The position numbers and the translations under genes were made by a program. Positions 34,405 through 43,699 of a stretch of DNA of 64,000 nucleotides are shown one piece after another (the first letter of the stretch is position 1; each line of letters begins with the position of its first letter). The notes beneath the pieces were generated by a model, which was given only the letters and a program-made list of their open reading frames with translations, was not told the DNA's origin and searched no databases. This DNA comes from an uncultured Clostridia bacterium (GTDB lineage: Bacteria; Bacillota; Clostridia; Christensenellales; UBA1242), in the NCBI GenBank assembly GCA_934778205.1, contig CAKVOD010000002.1, forward strand, positions 1 to 64,000. Direction: 5' to 3'.

Positions 34405-35481
34405 ATGGATTATGAAGATAATAGGTTTATAACCAGCACAAAAAAAATGACCGACATCGACGTTGAAAATAGTTTGCGTCCAACTTCACTAAATGATTAT
34501 GTCGGGCAGGAGAAATTAAAGCAAAATTTGCGCATTTACATCGAAGCCGCAAAAAGCCGTAAAGAATCTCTTGACCATGTCCTTTTGTTTGGGCCACCGG
34601 GTCTAGGTAAAACTACACTTTCGCACATCATTGCTAGTGAACTAGGCACACAACTCAAAATCACCAGTGGACCTGCGATTGAACACGCCGCCGACCTTGC
34701 TGCAATTTTAACCAATCTTGGCAAAAACGACGTTCTTTTCATCGACGAAATTCACAGGTTGAATCGTGCGGTCGAAGAAATTTTGTATCCAGCAATGGAA
34801 GATTTTGCTCTCGACTTCGTTGTCGGCAAAGGTCCAAGTGCTCGCAGTATGCGCCTAAAGATTCAACCGTTTACGCTGATAGGTGCTACAACGCGAGCAG
34901 GTATGATAACAGGTCCACTGCGCGATAGATTCGGCGTTTTGGCGCGTCTTGAAATGTACAACGAGCGCGAACTTGCCGAAATTCTGCGTCGTAGTGCAAA
35001 GATTTTGAACATTCATATTGATGAGGAAGCAAGCATTGAAATTGCAAAGCGTTCCCGCGGGACGCCACGCTTAGCGAATCGATTACTGAAGCGTGTTCGA
35101 GATTTTGCTGAAGTCGTCGGGCAAGGGGTAATTGATTTGTCAATGGCACAAAAAGCGCTAAATATGATGGAAGTTGATGAACTTGGATTAGATTATACTG
35201 ACCGCAAAATTTTGCGCACAATTATCGAAAAATTTGACGGAGGACCTGTTGGGCTTGATACGCTTTCCGCCTCAACTGGGGAAGAAGCGACAACTCTTGA
35301 AGATGTTTTTGAGCCGTATTTACTGCAACTTGCATTTATAGCACGCACAAACCGCGGACGTGTCGCCTTGCCACGCGCCTATGAACATTTAGGCATTAGC
35401 ATTGATAAGGACAAAAAACTTGAACTTGAGGAACTAGAAAAATTGGTTCAATCAGTCGATTCATCAACGGATAACAATTAG
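34405..35481 (+). CDS. ruvB: Holliday junction helicase ATPase RuvB
   Basis: A hexameric AAA+ motor that drives branch migration with RuvA. 358 residues. RPTSLNDYVGQ opens the AAA domain, Walker A is GPPGLGKTT, Walker B is VLFIDEIHRL, sensor 1 is LIGATTRAG, the arginine finger region is GPLRDRFG, and a winged-helix C domain follows with GPVGLDTLSASTGEE. The ATG at 34405 gives the usual start; it has only a weak GGGTA ribosome site, so coupling to ruvA (33 bases upstream) is likely. Confidence 0.97.
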   Translation: MDYEDNRFITSTKKMTDIDVENSLRPTSLNDYVGQEKLKQNLRIYIEAAKSRKESLDHVLLFGPPGLGKTTLSHIIASELGTQLKITSGPAIEHAADLAAILTNLGKNDVLFIDEIHRLNRAVEEILYPAMEDFALDFVVGKGPSARSMRLKIQPFTLIGATTRAGMITGPLRDRFGVLARLEMYNERELAEILRRSAKILNIHIDEEASIEIAKRSRGTPRLANRLLKRVRDFAEVVGQGVIDLSMAQKALNMMEVDELGLDYTDRKILRTIIEKFDGGPVGLDTLSASTGEEATTLEDVFEPYLLQLAFIARTNRGRVALPRAYEHLGISIDKDKKLELEELEKLVQSVDSSTDNN

Positions 35482-35508
35482 AAAATAATACTCCAAAAAG
35501 GAAAACAT

Positions 35509-36645
35509 ATGAGAGAAAGGAACAAAAACTTTAGTTATGAAGTCGTTCACGAATGCGCTCAAACAGGCGCGCGCATTGGACGTCTTACAACGCCACACGG
35601 CGTGATTGAAACGCCTGTATATATGCCAGTAGGTACACAAGCGACCGTCAAAACAATGACACCGAAACAAGTAGAAGAATGTGGTGCGCAAATCATTCTT
35701 GCAAACACATACCACTTGTTTTTGCGCCCGGGCGAAGCCACAGTCAAAAAGGCGGGCGGTTTGCACGACTTTATGAATTGGCATAAGCCAATTTTGACCG
35801 ATAGTGGCGGGTATCAAGTTTTTTCTTTGACTACGATGAAAAAACGCAATGAAGAAGGTGTTGAATTTCGTTCACACATCAGTGGCGAAAAGAAATTCAT
35901 TACTCCTGAAAAGGCTATACAAATACAAAACGACCTTGGTGCAGACATCATAATGGCTTTTGACTCTAGCACAGAATATGGCGAAAGTTATGAAAAAGCC
36001 AAAGAGTCTGACCGCATAACGCACCTTTGGTTAAAACGTTGCTTTGATGCTCACAAAAACGAAAAGCAAGTACTTTTCCCGATTGTTCAAGGTAATATGT
36101 TTGACGACTTGCGTTTGAAAAGTTTGGAGGAATGTTTACCATATGCCGTAGACGGCATCGCTCTTGGGGGTTATGGAGTCGGCGAAAGTAAACAACAAAA
36201 ATGGCATAGCATCGAAGTGATGATGCCTAACATACCAAAAGACATTCCGCGCTATCTAATGGGGCACGGCAGTCCTGATTGTCTAATTGAAGGTGTTATT
36301 CGTGGCATAGATATGTTTGATTGTGTCCAACCAACTAGAATTGCGCGCACAGGTAGTGCAATAACAAGTGAAGGTAGGCTAGTTATTCGCAACGCAAAGT
36401 ACAAAGAAGATTTTACGCCAATTGATTCGACTTGTGATTGTTACACCTGCAAGAACTTTACGCGCGCATACGTCCGACATCTCATCAACGCGGACGAAGC
36501 ACTCGGCGGAACGTTGCTTTCAATTCACAACATACATTTTCTTTGTCACCTAATGGAAAAAATCAAAGATGCAATCCGCAACGACCGACTAATGGACTTC
36601 CGCAACGAGTTTCTTGCAAAATACGACAAAAACCTGTTGTTCTAA
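35509..36645 (+). CDS. tgt: tRNA-guanine transglycosylase
   Basis: Exchanges guanine-34 for the queuosine precursor preQ1 in tRNAs with GUN anticodons. 378 residues, full length. The active-site block is TDSGGYQVFSL with the catalytic Asp in VDGIALGGYGVGE-type and MFDCVQPTRIARTG contexts. The zinc site is CDCYTCKNFTRAYVRHL...H. The start ATG has AAGGAA upstream, 27 bases after ruvB. No queA, queC-F or yajC is adjacent; yajC normally follows, but here poly-G gene 2 does. Confidence 0.97.
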   Translation: MRERNKNFSYEVVHECAQTGARIGRLTTPHGVIETPVYMPVGTQATVKTMTPKQVEECGAQIILANTYHLFLRPGEATVKKAGGLHDFMNWHKPILTDSGGYQVFSLTTMKKRNEEGVEFRSHISGEKKFITPEKAIQIQNDLGADIIMAFDSSTEYGESYEKAKESDRITHLWLKRCFDAHKNEKQVLFPIVQGNMFDDLRLKSLEECLPYAVDGIALGGYGVGESKQQKWHSIEVMMPNIPKDIPRYLMGHGSPDCLIEGVIRGIDMFDCVQPTRIARTGSAITSEGRLVIRNAKYKEDFTPIDSTCDCYTCKNFTRAYVRHLINADEALGGTLLSIHNIHFLCHLMEKIKDAIRNDRLMDFRNEFLAKYDKNLLF

Positions 36646-36677
36646 TCTAAATAGTTTTACATTTTATATGAAATTGC

Positions 36678-36706
36678 TTGACTAAAAAATGAAAAATGGG
36701 TATACT
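36678..36706 (+). promoter_or_regulatory. Promoter of poly-G gene 2
   Basis: TTGACT, 17-base spacer, TATACT. The stretch TGAAAAATGGGTATACTAAA is shared almost exactly with the promoter at 48002. Confidence 0.8.
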
Positions 36707-36733
36707 AAAGTCGTAAAATGAAACAAAATAGTG

Positions 36734-36889
36734 AAAATAAGGAGAACTTTACTTATGATATTTAGAACAAATGTGCTAGGGGGGGGGGGGGTATAATGTA
36801 GCAAAAAATGACAGTATAACCCCACAAAATAATGAGGATAACTGTCAAAACTTGCAAAATAACTGCGCATTATTGCAAAATGAGCAAAT
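36734..36889 (+). repeat. Duplicated leader segment, copy 2 (also 22155-22310)
   Basis: Gap-free partner of 22155-22310: the same ribosome site, start codon context, 13-G run and following polar-region coding sequence. Confidence 0.85.
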
Positions 36890-38594
36890 TTCTCATAACA
36901 ACAATAGAAATAAGAAAAACAATTCAGTTTCAAATAAAAGAATAATAAACAAAGATGATTCTGCACAAACTACCTACAATGAATGTACTATCGTCAAAAA
37001 TTGTGCAAACAGAGTAGGAGATATTATGCAAAATAAAATGAATATTAAATCAAATAAAAATAGTCCAACCAAATTATTATTAATAGTTTGTTTTTTTGCG
37101 TTGTCGCTATTGCTTTGCTTCTCAACATTTATGCCAGTATATTCTCTAGTAAAAAGCAATGTTAACGCGCTTTATTCAGGCGGTTCTGGCACCGAAAGCG
37201 ACCCATATTTGATTAGTACATATGATGACTTTTGTGCGCTCTCAACAAATGTTGCAAACGGCGAAACCTATGACAGCAAATACTTTTTGTTGACAAACAA
37301 TATTACAACTAATGCAACAACATGGACGATAATTGGTTATTTTGCGGGTATATTTGATGGCGGTGGGAATACGCTCACATTTACAAACGAAGTAACGTTT
37401 ACAAATATTAGGAGTGGAAATACGTTCAGCGGTTTTTTCTATACTGCTAAAGAAATCAAGAATTTTGGTTTGAACTATAGCGGTGGCGTTAACTTTAATA
37501 AGGCAGACTATTGTGGTGGTATGGTTGCAGTTGACGCGATAGTTAGCCAATGTTTTACAACAGGGTACATATATGGTTCAGATTCTAGATTAGGTGGAAT
37601 TAGTTATTCTGCGTCTAGTATCACAAATTGTTACAGTACTGCATTTCTAGAAATACAACCGACTCAAAATTTGCAGAGTCTAAATCTTGAATATGATAAT
37701 AAGTCTGATTTACCAGTTTTATTTGCAGGAGAACCTGTAGCGGGTAGTGAATCAATAGCTGGATTGAATCGTATGAATACACCAGCAGTTGTCAGTTCGT
37801 ATTTTGCTGGTGATATGACAACTAATTTTCGTGATCGTAGACCAATAAGTGGCTACGCTACATATGGGGAAGGGATAACTAACTGTTATTATATTTCAAA
37901 TTCAAATTATACATCATTTACTAGTCAAGGGACAGAACTTACTGCTGCGCAAATGCAAGGCTTAAATAACTTTACAGGTTTTGACACAAGTGTTTGGACA
38001 ATTAAAAGTGGTGAAAACAATGGTTTCCCAGTTTTGAAAGTATTTTATAAAGAATCAAAATTGACAATTGATTTTGACGACGGCACTGAAAGTCTAGTAA
38101 TTACTCAAGAACCCGAAACGACATATACTTTGCCCGATGTTAGTACACGCACAAAAGTGGGGTACAAAAATAATGGGTTAAAACTTATCACAAACTATGG
38201 TTCAATTTCAGCAGACGGGAAAACATACACATTTGGAAGCGGAGACGATACAATAAAACTGATTTGGACGGAGTTAGTTCAAGTAATAGTAACATTACAA
38301 TGTAAAGTCGAATGCAACAATAGTATGTTGCTTGTTACTATTTTGGATGCAAACAACAATATCGTGTGCGAAAAAGGAATAACCACTGGGCAAGCGTTGA
38401 ATTTTCCAATAACACTTGATGCTGAAAGCACATACAAAATACTGATAACAAAGCCATTTGGCAGTGTGCTAACAACAAGTGGCATAACTCAAATATCTTC
38501 AACAACCTATTCTTTGACTACAAATTATACTGACAAAACCGTTACGCTCACCCTTGCAGGCAACGGCAACTGGAGCAACACCGTTGTCATATAG
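36755..38594 (+). CDS. Poly-G contingency gene 2: exported GLUG/beta-helix-type adhesin, out of frame as assembled
   Basis: ATG 36755 follows AAGGAGA. MIFRTNVL runs into 13 G (36779-36791), and the assembled frame stops at TAA 36794-36796. With 12 or 15 G it yields about 612 residues. These comprise an Asn/Gln-rich lead, a signal or anchor segment (LLLIVCFFALSLLLCFSTF), then GSGTESDPYLISTYDDFCAL, the opening of many repeat-type beta-helix (GLUG-like) surface proteins, with later repeats (FTGYIYGSDSRLGGISYS, ITNCYST). A beta-grasp-like repeat (LTIDFDDGT...) and the shared C-terminal module (TYKILITKPFGS...NWSNTVVI) close it. It sits between tgt and a GNAT gene. It is likely a cell-surface adhesin under phase control; export and adhesion are inferred. 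Confidence 0.82.
36779..36791 (+). repeat. Poly-G run, 13 bases
   Basis: Homopolymer at codons 9-13 of the gene at 36755. A length divisible by three would restore the frame. Confidence 0.95.
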
Positions 38595-38785
38595 AAATAA
38601 ATTCTGTGTTAAAGGGCAAAAATTTAAACATTTTGTACAACCATTTATTTAACTATCTTTTATTAATTTGCTTTGTGCAATGTAATTAAAGAAAAAATAA
38701 TAATGTTATCTAATTTAATAGGTTCTATGTCAAATGCTGGGGTTATTGTACTTTATAATCATATTAAAAGACGAGGGAAGGTAAT

Positions 38786-39253
38786 ATGGAAGTTAAATTT
38801 TTTTCGGAACTAACTGACGAACAAGTAAAATTTATTGCGGAATCAAATTATAATTATTGGAAAAAGATTAATCCAACATTAGATTATAGCACGTCTGTAG
38901 GGAATATAATATCAATGAAAAACAATGACGCAAATTTACCAATGGGTATTGCTCTTGTAGATAATTGCAAGATACTTGGATTTTGCACCTTGAGGTTAAA
39001 TCGCTTGAATTATCATCTAAACATAAATCCGTGGTTATGCAATGTTATGATTTTTGAAGAATTTCAAGGAAAGGGTTATGCAAGAATAATGTTGAATTAC
39101 GCTTATGAAAAGTTCCAATCCTTAGGTTATGACAAAATTTATGTTTGGACTGACCAAGTACCAGAATTTTACAAAAAATTAGGTTGGAATTATGAGGGTA
39201 AAATAACTAAAAATGAGGGTGGAGAGGGCTTGCTTTTCTCAAAAAATATATAA
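38786..39253 (+). CDS. GNAT family N-acetyltransferase
   Basis: A 155-residue GNAT-fold acetyltransferase. The acetyl-CoA loop is EEFQGKGYARIMLNYAYEKF (Q-G-x-G-x-A), preceded by a beta-strand LCNVMIFEE and followed by YDKIYVWTDQVPEFYKKLGW, the standard C-terminal part. The start ATG has GGGAAGG upstream. Single gene. Substrate unknown; the aromatic N-terminal half gives no clue. Confidence 0.88.
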   Translation: MEVKFFSELTDEQVKFIAESNYNYWKKINPTLDYSTSVGNIISMKNNDANLPMGIALVDNCKILGFCTLRLNRLNYHLNINPWLCNVMIFEEFQGKGYARIMLNYAYEKFQSLGYDKIYVWTDQVPEFYKKLGWNYEGKITKNEGGEGLLFSKNI

Positions 39254-39295
39254 ATAAACAATGATGTGAAATTATGTTAGTTTGTTGTTTTATGA

Positions 39296-39355
39296 AAAAA
39301 AAGACGCTCAAGTGAAGTAGTCTATAAGATAGTTACTTCAAAAGTGCGTCTTTTT
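39296..39355. terminator. Bidirectional terminator
   Basis: AAAAAGACGC pairs with GCGTCTTTTT, and inside it AGTGAAGTA with TACTTCA, between the convergent GNAT and GDPD genes. Confidence 0.8.
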
Positions 39356-39357
39356 CA

Positions 39358-40227
39358 TTATAATTCGTTTTCTGAAACCAATTCCGCATTGTCAGTGGCA
39401 GTAATAGTTGGCACTGAGGGCATAGTTAGTTTACTTTCGTTTTGGATAGGGGCAGTCTCAGTTGTATTTTCTAATTTTGATTGAACAATCTTAGGTTCAA
39501 ATCCCTCAAAAATTATATTATCAACTTCATTAAACATTTTTCTATATTGTTCTTGTGAAGTGACAGTCCAACCAATTATAGGCAAATCAGCGTAGTTTTT
39601 TACAAACCTATTTGGCAATTCATTGATATCATACGAAATGAAATTTGGTTTTGAGCGTCTATTAAATCTCATACGTTTCAACAAGTATTTTTTGATGAAT
39701 GAAAGCCCTTTAAATTCATCGCCCTTGAATAAGCAGGAGATTTGACCACGCAAAACATTAGGAGAGTGCTTTGCAAACCACTCAAGTGAAAGTGGATTGA
39801 AAGATTGTATTGCCACATTACCTTTATAATTGCGAATCAGTTTGCAAACCGCCTTTTCTAATTGACCAACTCTGTTTCGAGTTTCCTTGAGGTCAATCAA
39901 AATGCCGACCTTGCCATCAACAAGATCAAGTACTTGCTCAAGCGTTGGGATGCAATCATCTGAATCGCGCAACTTATAATTAGGCAAATCTTCTTTTGTC
40001 AAATTTTTGAGGTAACCATCTTTATTTGTCATTCTTGAAAGTTGTTCATCGTGAAAAACAACGACTGTACCATCAGAGATGATTTGAACATCGCATTCAA
40101 TAATATAGTTATTCTCAATCGCCTTTTTGAAAGCAGAGAGAGAGTTTTCAGGCGTTTGGTGGTCAAACAAGCCTTTGTGTGCAATAAAATTTTTCGTTAT
40201 AAATGGTTCGTCTAATTGAATATCCAT
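39358..40227 (-). CDS. Glycerophosphodiester phosphodiesterase family protein
   Basis: Hydrolyses glycerophosphodiesters to glycerol-3-phosphate and an alcohol (GDPD, TIM barrel). 289 residues. Catalytic pattern: AHKGLFDHQTPENSLSAF (His, then Glu-Asn), IECDVQ (metal Glu and Asp), FHDEQLSRMTN (catalytic His). The barrel ends around residue 240 with IIGWTVTS; a ~40-residue low-complexity tail (TETAPIQNESKLTMPSVP) follows. No signal peptide, so it is cytoplasmic. ATG 40227 follows AGGAG. Confidence 0.92.
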   Translation of the reverse strand: MDIQLDEPFITKNFIAHKGLFDHQTPENSLSAFKKAIENNYIIECDVQIISDGTVVVFHDEQLSRMTNKDGYLKNLTKEDLPNYKLRDSDDCIPTLEQVLDLVDGKVGILIDLKETRNRVGQLEKAVCKLIRNYKGNVAIQSFNPLSLEWFAKHSPNVLRGQISCLFKGDEFKGLSFIKKYLLKRMRFNRRSKPNFISYDINELPNRFVKNYADLPIIGWTVTSQEQYRKMFNEVDNIIFEGFEPKIVQSKLENTTETAPIQNESKLTMPSVPTITATDNAELVSENEL

Positions 40228-40340
40228 TAAATTCTCCTATAAAACTTTGGCTAAAGGGGAATATAGATTTGGCACAAATTTTAGCCAAAAGTTTTGTATA
40301 TAAATTCGCATAAAGCGTTATGTGTAAATTTTTATACGTT

Positions 40341-40369
40341 ATTATACCACATAATTATTCTTTTGTCTA
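40341..40369 (-). promoter_or_regulatory. GDPD gene promoter
   Basis: Minus-strand TAGACA (40369-40364), 17-base spacer, TATAAT (40346-40341). Confidence 0.6.
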
Positions 40370-40571
40370 GTGTTTTATGCAAGAAAGTTGCGTTATTTTG
40401 TCGTTTTCTTGCATATTTTGACGGGTATAGTTGTATTTTAGCAAAAATTATCTAGAAATTTGCTACTATAAAATAGTTATTTTGTTCTAGATTTTGAATC
40501 TAGTTAGTAAACAGAAAGCGCATAACCACTACGCGCGTGGCTATACGCTAGAGAAAAACTAAAGATTTTGC

Positions 40572-40600
40572 TTGACGAAAATGTTAAAAAAATGTATAAT
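40572..40600 (+). promoter_or_regulatory. lepA promoter
   Basis: TTGACG, 17-base spacer, TATAAT, 18 bases before the lepA start. Confidence 0.8.
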
Positions 40601-40618
40601 AAGTAAATTGGAGAAATA

Positions 40619-42421
40619 ATGGAAAATAGACAAAAATACATAAGGAATTTTTGCATAGTTGCGCATATCGACCACGGCAAGTCGACGCTTGCGGATCGAA
40701 TGCTAGAACTCACAAACACTGTTGCAAAGCGTGATATGGAAGCACAATTGCTTGATAGTATGGACTTGGAGCGTGAACGAGGCATAACAATAAAACTAAC
40801 GCCGACGCGTATGCATTATGACTACAACGGGCAAACATATACTTTGAACTTAATAGACACCCCCGGACACGTTGACTTTACATATGAAGTTTCGCGTTCG
40901 CTTGCTGCGTGCGAAGGAGCAATACTTGTTGTCGATGCAACGCAAGGTGTCGAGGCGCAAACTCTCGCAAATGTATATCTTGCGTTAGAAAATGACCTTG
41001 AAATTGTGCCAGTCATTAATAAAGTCGACCTGCCGAGTGCCGACCCGCCAAAGGTTGTTGAAGAAATTGAAACACTAATCGGCTTGCCCGCAAAAGATGC
41101 GCCGTTGATTTCCGCGAAAGCAGGGTTGAACATTGACAAGGTGATTGAGTCTGTCATCAACAATATTCCCGCGCCAACAGGTGACGAAAACGCTCCGTTG
41201 CGTGCGCTCATATTTGATTCGTATTATGACAATTTTAAAGGCGCAATATGCCTTGTCCGTGTTGTCGATGGTAGTGTTAAAATTGGTTCAAGAATAAAAC
41301 TCGTTCAAACAGGAAAAGAATTTGAGGTAACCGAAGTCGGGGTGTTTGCACCGCGTCCGCAAAAATGTGACGTCTTGCAAGCGGGCGACGTCGGCTATAT
41401 TTCCGCAAGCATCAAAGAGATTGCGGATGCAAAAGTTGGTGGCACATTCGCCGACGCAAATGCAAATGTTGAAGCACTTGCAGGATATAAACAAGTCGTT
41501 CCCGTGGTGTTTAGCGGAATTTTTCCAGTTGATAGCGCAAAATATGAGGAATTAAAGGATGCGCTTGAAAAATTAAAACTAAATGATTCTTCGTTGCAAG
41601 TGTTGCCTGAAGTTTCGCAAGCGCTTGGATTTGGATTTAGGTGTGGATTTCTTGGACTACTTCATATGGAAGTTATAACTGAGCGCATTGAGCGCGAGTT
41701 CAATATAGACGTCATCACGACTGCTCCTGGCGTAAACTATATGGTTTATAAAACGAACGGGGAAGTCCTTGAAATCTCCAATCCTGCAAATCTTCCAAAG
41801 CCAGTTGAAATTGACCATATTGAAGAACCTTATGTTAATTTACACATCTATTTACCGCCAGATTATGTCGGTACTATAATGGACTTGTGTCAGGAAAAAC
41901 GCGCAACATTTTTAGATATGCAGTATGTTGACAAACAAAGAGTTAAATTGACATACGATATGCCCCTCAATGAAATAATTTACGACTTTTTTGACCAACT
42001 GAAATCGCGTTCTAAAGGGTATGGTAGTCTTGATTATGAAATGGGAGAATATAAGCCTAGCGATCTAGTCAAAATGGATATTATGTTAAACGGCGAAGTC
42101 TGCGACGCCCTTAGCCTCATTGTCCACAAAGAAAAAGCCTACGCCCGTGGCAAGAGCATAACCGAAAAATTGAAGGAAGTTATCCCGCGTCAAATGTTTG
42201 AAGTGCCAGTGCAAGCGGTCATAGGAAACAAAGTAATCGCACGCGAAACAATCAAAGCGTTTCGCAAAGATGTGCTTGCAAAATGTTATGGTGGCGACAT
42301 AACTCGCAAACGCAAGTTGCTTGAAAAACAAAAAGAGGGCAAGAAAAAAATGCGTAAAATTGGTTCCGTTGAACTCCCGAGTGAGGCGTTCCTGTCAATT
42401 TTGAAAACCAATTCCGATTAA
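40619..42421 (+). CDS. lepA: Elongation factor 4 (LepA)
   Basis: A ribosome-associated GTPase that can back-translocate stalled ribosomes. 600 residues, full length. G1 AHIDHGKST (about 14-22), G2/G3 RERGITIKLTP and DTPGHVDF, G4 NKVDLPSADP, then the EF4-specific C-terminal domain with YMVYKTNGE and the closing KCYGGDITRKRKLLEKQKEGKKKM. The start ATG has TTGGAG upstream. It is followed by hemW after 77 bases, a very common pairing. Confidence 0.98.
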   Translation: MENRQKYIRNFCIVAHIDHGKSTLADRMLELTNTVAKRDMEAQLLDSMDLERERGITIKLTPTRMHYDYNGQTYTLNLIDTPGHVDFTYEVSRSLAACEGAILVVDATQGVEAQTLANVYLALENDLEIVPVINKVDLPSADPPKVVEEIETLIGLPAKDAPLISAKAGLNIDKVIESVINNIPAPTGDENAPLRALIFDSYYDNFKGAICLVRVVDGSVKIGSRIKLVQTGKEFEVTEVGVFAPRPQKCDVLQAGDVGYISASIKEIADAKVGGTFADANANVEALAGYKQVVPVVFSGIFPVDSAKYEELKDALEKLKLNDSSLQVLPEVSQALGFGFRCGFLGLLHMEVITERIEREFNIDVITTAPGVNYMVYKTNGEVLEISNPANLPKPVEIDHIEEPYVNLHIYLPPDYVGTIMDLCQEKRATFLDMQYVDKQRVKLTYDMPLNEIIYDFFDQLKSRSKGYGSLDYEMGEYKPSDLVKMDIMLNGEVCDALSLIVHKEKAYARGKSITEKLKEVIPRQMFEVPVQAVIGNKVIARETIKAFRKDVLAKCYGGDITRKRKLLEKQKEGKKKMRKIGSVELPSEAFLSILKTNSD

Positions 42422-42498
42422 AAATAATCGTAAAATTAAAAAACAAATTATAGATTTCATAAAGTCGTATAAAATATTTGATAATGAGGAGAAGCGCA

Positions 42499-43599
42499 TT
42501 GACAAGTTTATATGTCCATATACCATTTTGTGAAAGCAAATGTTACTATTGCGATTTTTGTAGCGGAAAGTATAATAATGATGTCATAGAAAACTATTTT
42601 GAAAAACTTGTCGATGAAATAGTGCATTCGCGTCTTGACGATAAAATTGGAACTATTTTTATTGGCGGGGGAACGCCTAGCAGTGTATGTAGCAGTTATA
42701 TTGGTAAAATGATAGATGTCATCCATAAAAACTATTCCGTTGCTGAAAATGCTGAAATTTCAATTGAGTGCAATCCAAATTCATTGACAATAGACAAGGC
42801 AAAGGATTACAAAAAATTTGGAATCAATCGCGTCAGTCTAGGTGTGCAAACGACTTCAAATGAGTTGTTAAAAACAATAGGAAGAATACACAATTATGAC
42901 GAATTTCAACGCTCCGCTGAAATAGTTTCAACAAATTTTGATAACTATAATTTTGATTTGATGCTAGGTTTGCCAAATCAAACACTCAAAGATATTGAAA
43001 AAACACTCAATGATGTGCTAAAATATAATCCGCCACATATTTCGGCATACTCATTAATTTTGGAGTCAAACACCCCATTATCAAAAATGGTCACTGAAAA
43101 GGTTGTAGCGCTTCCAAATGATGATTTGGTGGTTGAACAATACGACCTCGCAAATGAAATGCTAAATCAAAGAGGGCTTTATAGATATGAAATTTCAAAC
43201 TTTGCAAAGCCACAATTTGAATGTAAACACAATCAAAATTATTGGTCGTGTGGCGAGTACTTAGGGTTTGGACTTTCTGCCCATTCATACAAATGTGGCG
43301 TTCGATTTTCAAATACAAGCAATATGAAGGAATACTTACAAGGCACAACTAAATCATTTGAAGAAGCTTTGTCCCAGCAGGAACAGAAAGAAGAAATGAT
43401 AATGCTTGCATTGCGAACAGAGCAAGGACTAGACTTGTGCAAATACAATGACAGATTTTGTGAAAATTTGCTTCGCGAAAAACAAAAAACTATTGCAAAT
43501 TTGCTAAAGGAAAATCTCATTATCGTCAATGGAACAAATCTAAAAATTGCGCCAAACGCATTTTATGTCAGCAATTCAATCATAGAAGAATTGATATAA
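42499..43599 (+). CDS. hemW: Radical SAM haem chaperone HemW
   Basis: A HemN-related radical SAM protein regarded as a haem-transfer chaperone. 366 residues from TTG 42499, which sits seven bases after GAGGAG and gives MTSLYVHIPFCESKCYYCDF; the frame is open further upstream but begins before the ribosome site. The cluster motif CESKCYYC (CxxxCxxC) is followed by FIGGGTPSS and a GLPNQT turn. It lacks the extra N-terminal region of hemZ (15878), so the window carries both types. Downstream of lepA, as usual. Confidence 0.94.
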   Translation: MTSLYVHIPFCESKCYYCDFCSGKYNNDVIENYFEKLVDEIVHSRLDDKIGTIFIGGGTPSSVCSSYIGKMIDVIHKNYSVAENAEISIECNPNSLTIDKAKDYKKFGINRVSLGVQTTSNELLKTIGRIHNYDEFQRSAEIVSTNFDNYNFDLMLGLPNQTLKDIEKTLNDVLKYNPPHISAYSLILESNTPLSKMVTEKVVALPNDDLVVEQYDLANEMLNQRGLYRYEISNFAKPQFECKHNQNYWSCGEYLGFGLSAHSYKCGVRFSNTSNMKEYLQGTTKSFEEALSQQEQKEEMIMLALRTEQGLDLCKYNDRFCENLLREKQKTIANLLKENLIIVNGTNLKIAPNAFYVSNSIIEELI

Positions 43600-43699
43600 T
43601 TTGATGGAAATAACAAAAAATAAAAAAACTGCAAATACAAAATGTGGTGTATTATAAAAATAGAATACACAATATATAGTATTTCAAAAGGAGATAAAA

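Larger units (their letters stand above)
40228..40618. other. Intergenic stretch of 391 bases
   Basis: Gap between divergent GDPD and lepA genes. It contains the two promoters listed separately and otherwise AT-rich sequence with a short GC-richer patch (about 40515-40550, CACTACGCGCGTGG) that could form a weak hairpin. No gene seen. Confidence 0.6.

Noticed and set aside
36682..36966. Antisense frames at 36682-36966 and 21959-22354 that resemble each other (both contain YTPPPPSTFVL)
   Set aside because: Their likeness is the shadow of the duplicated sense-strand switch cassette. They have no ribosome sites, and they run through the promoters.
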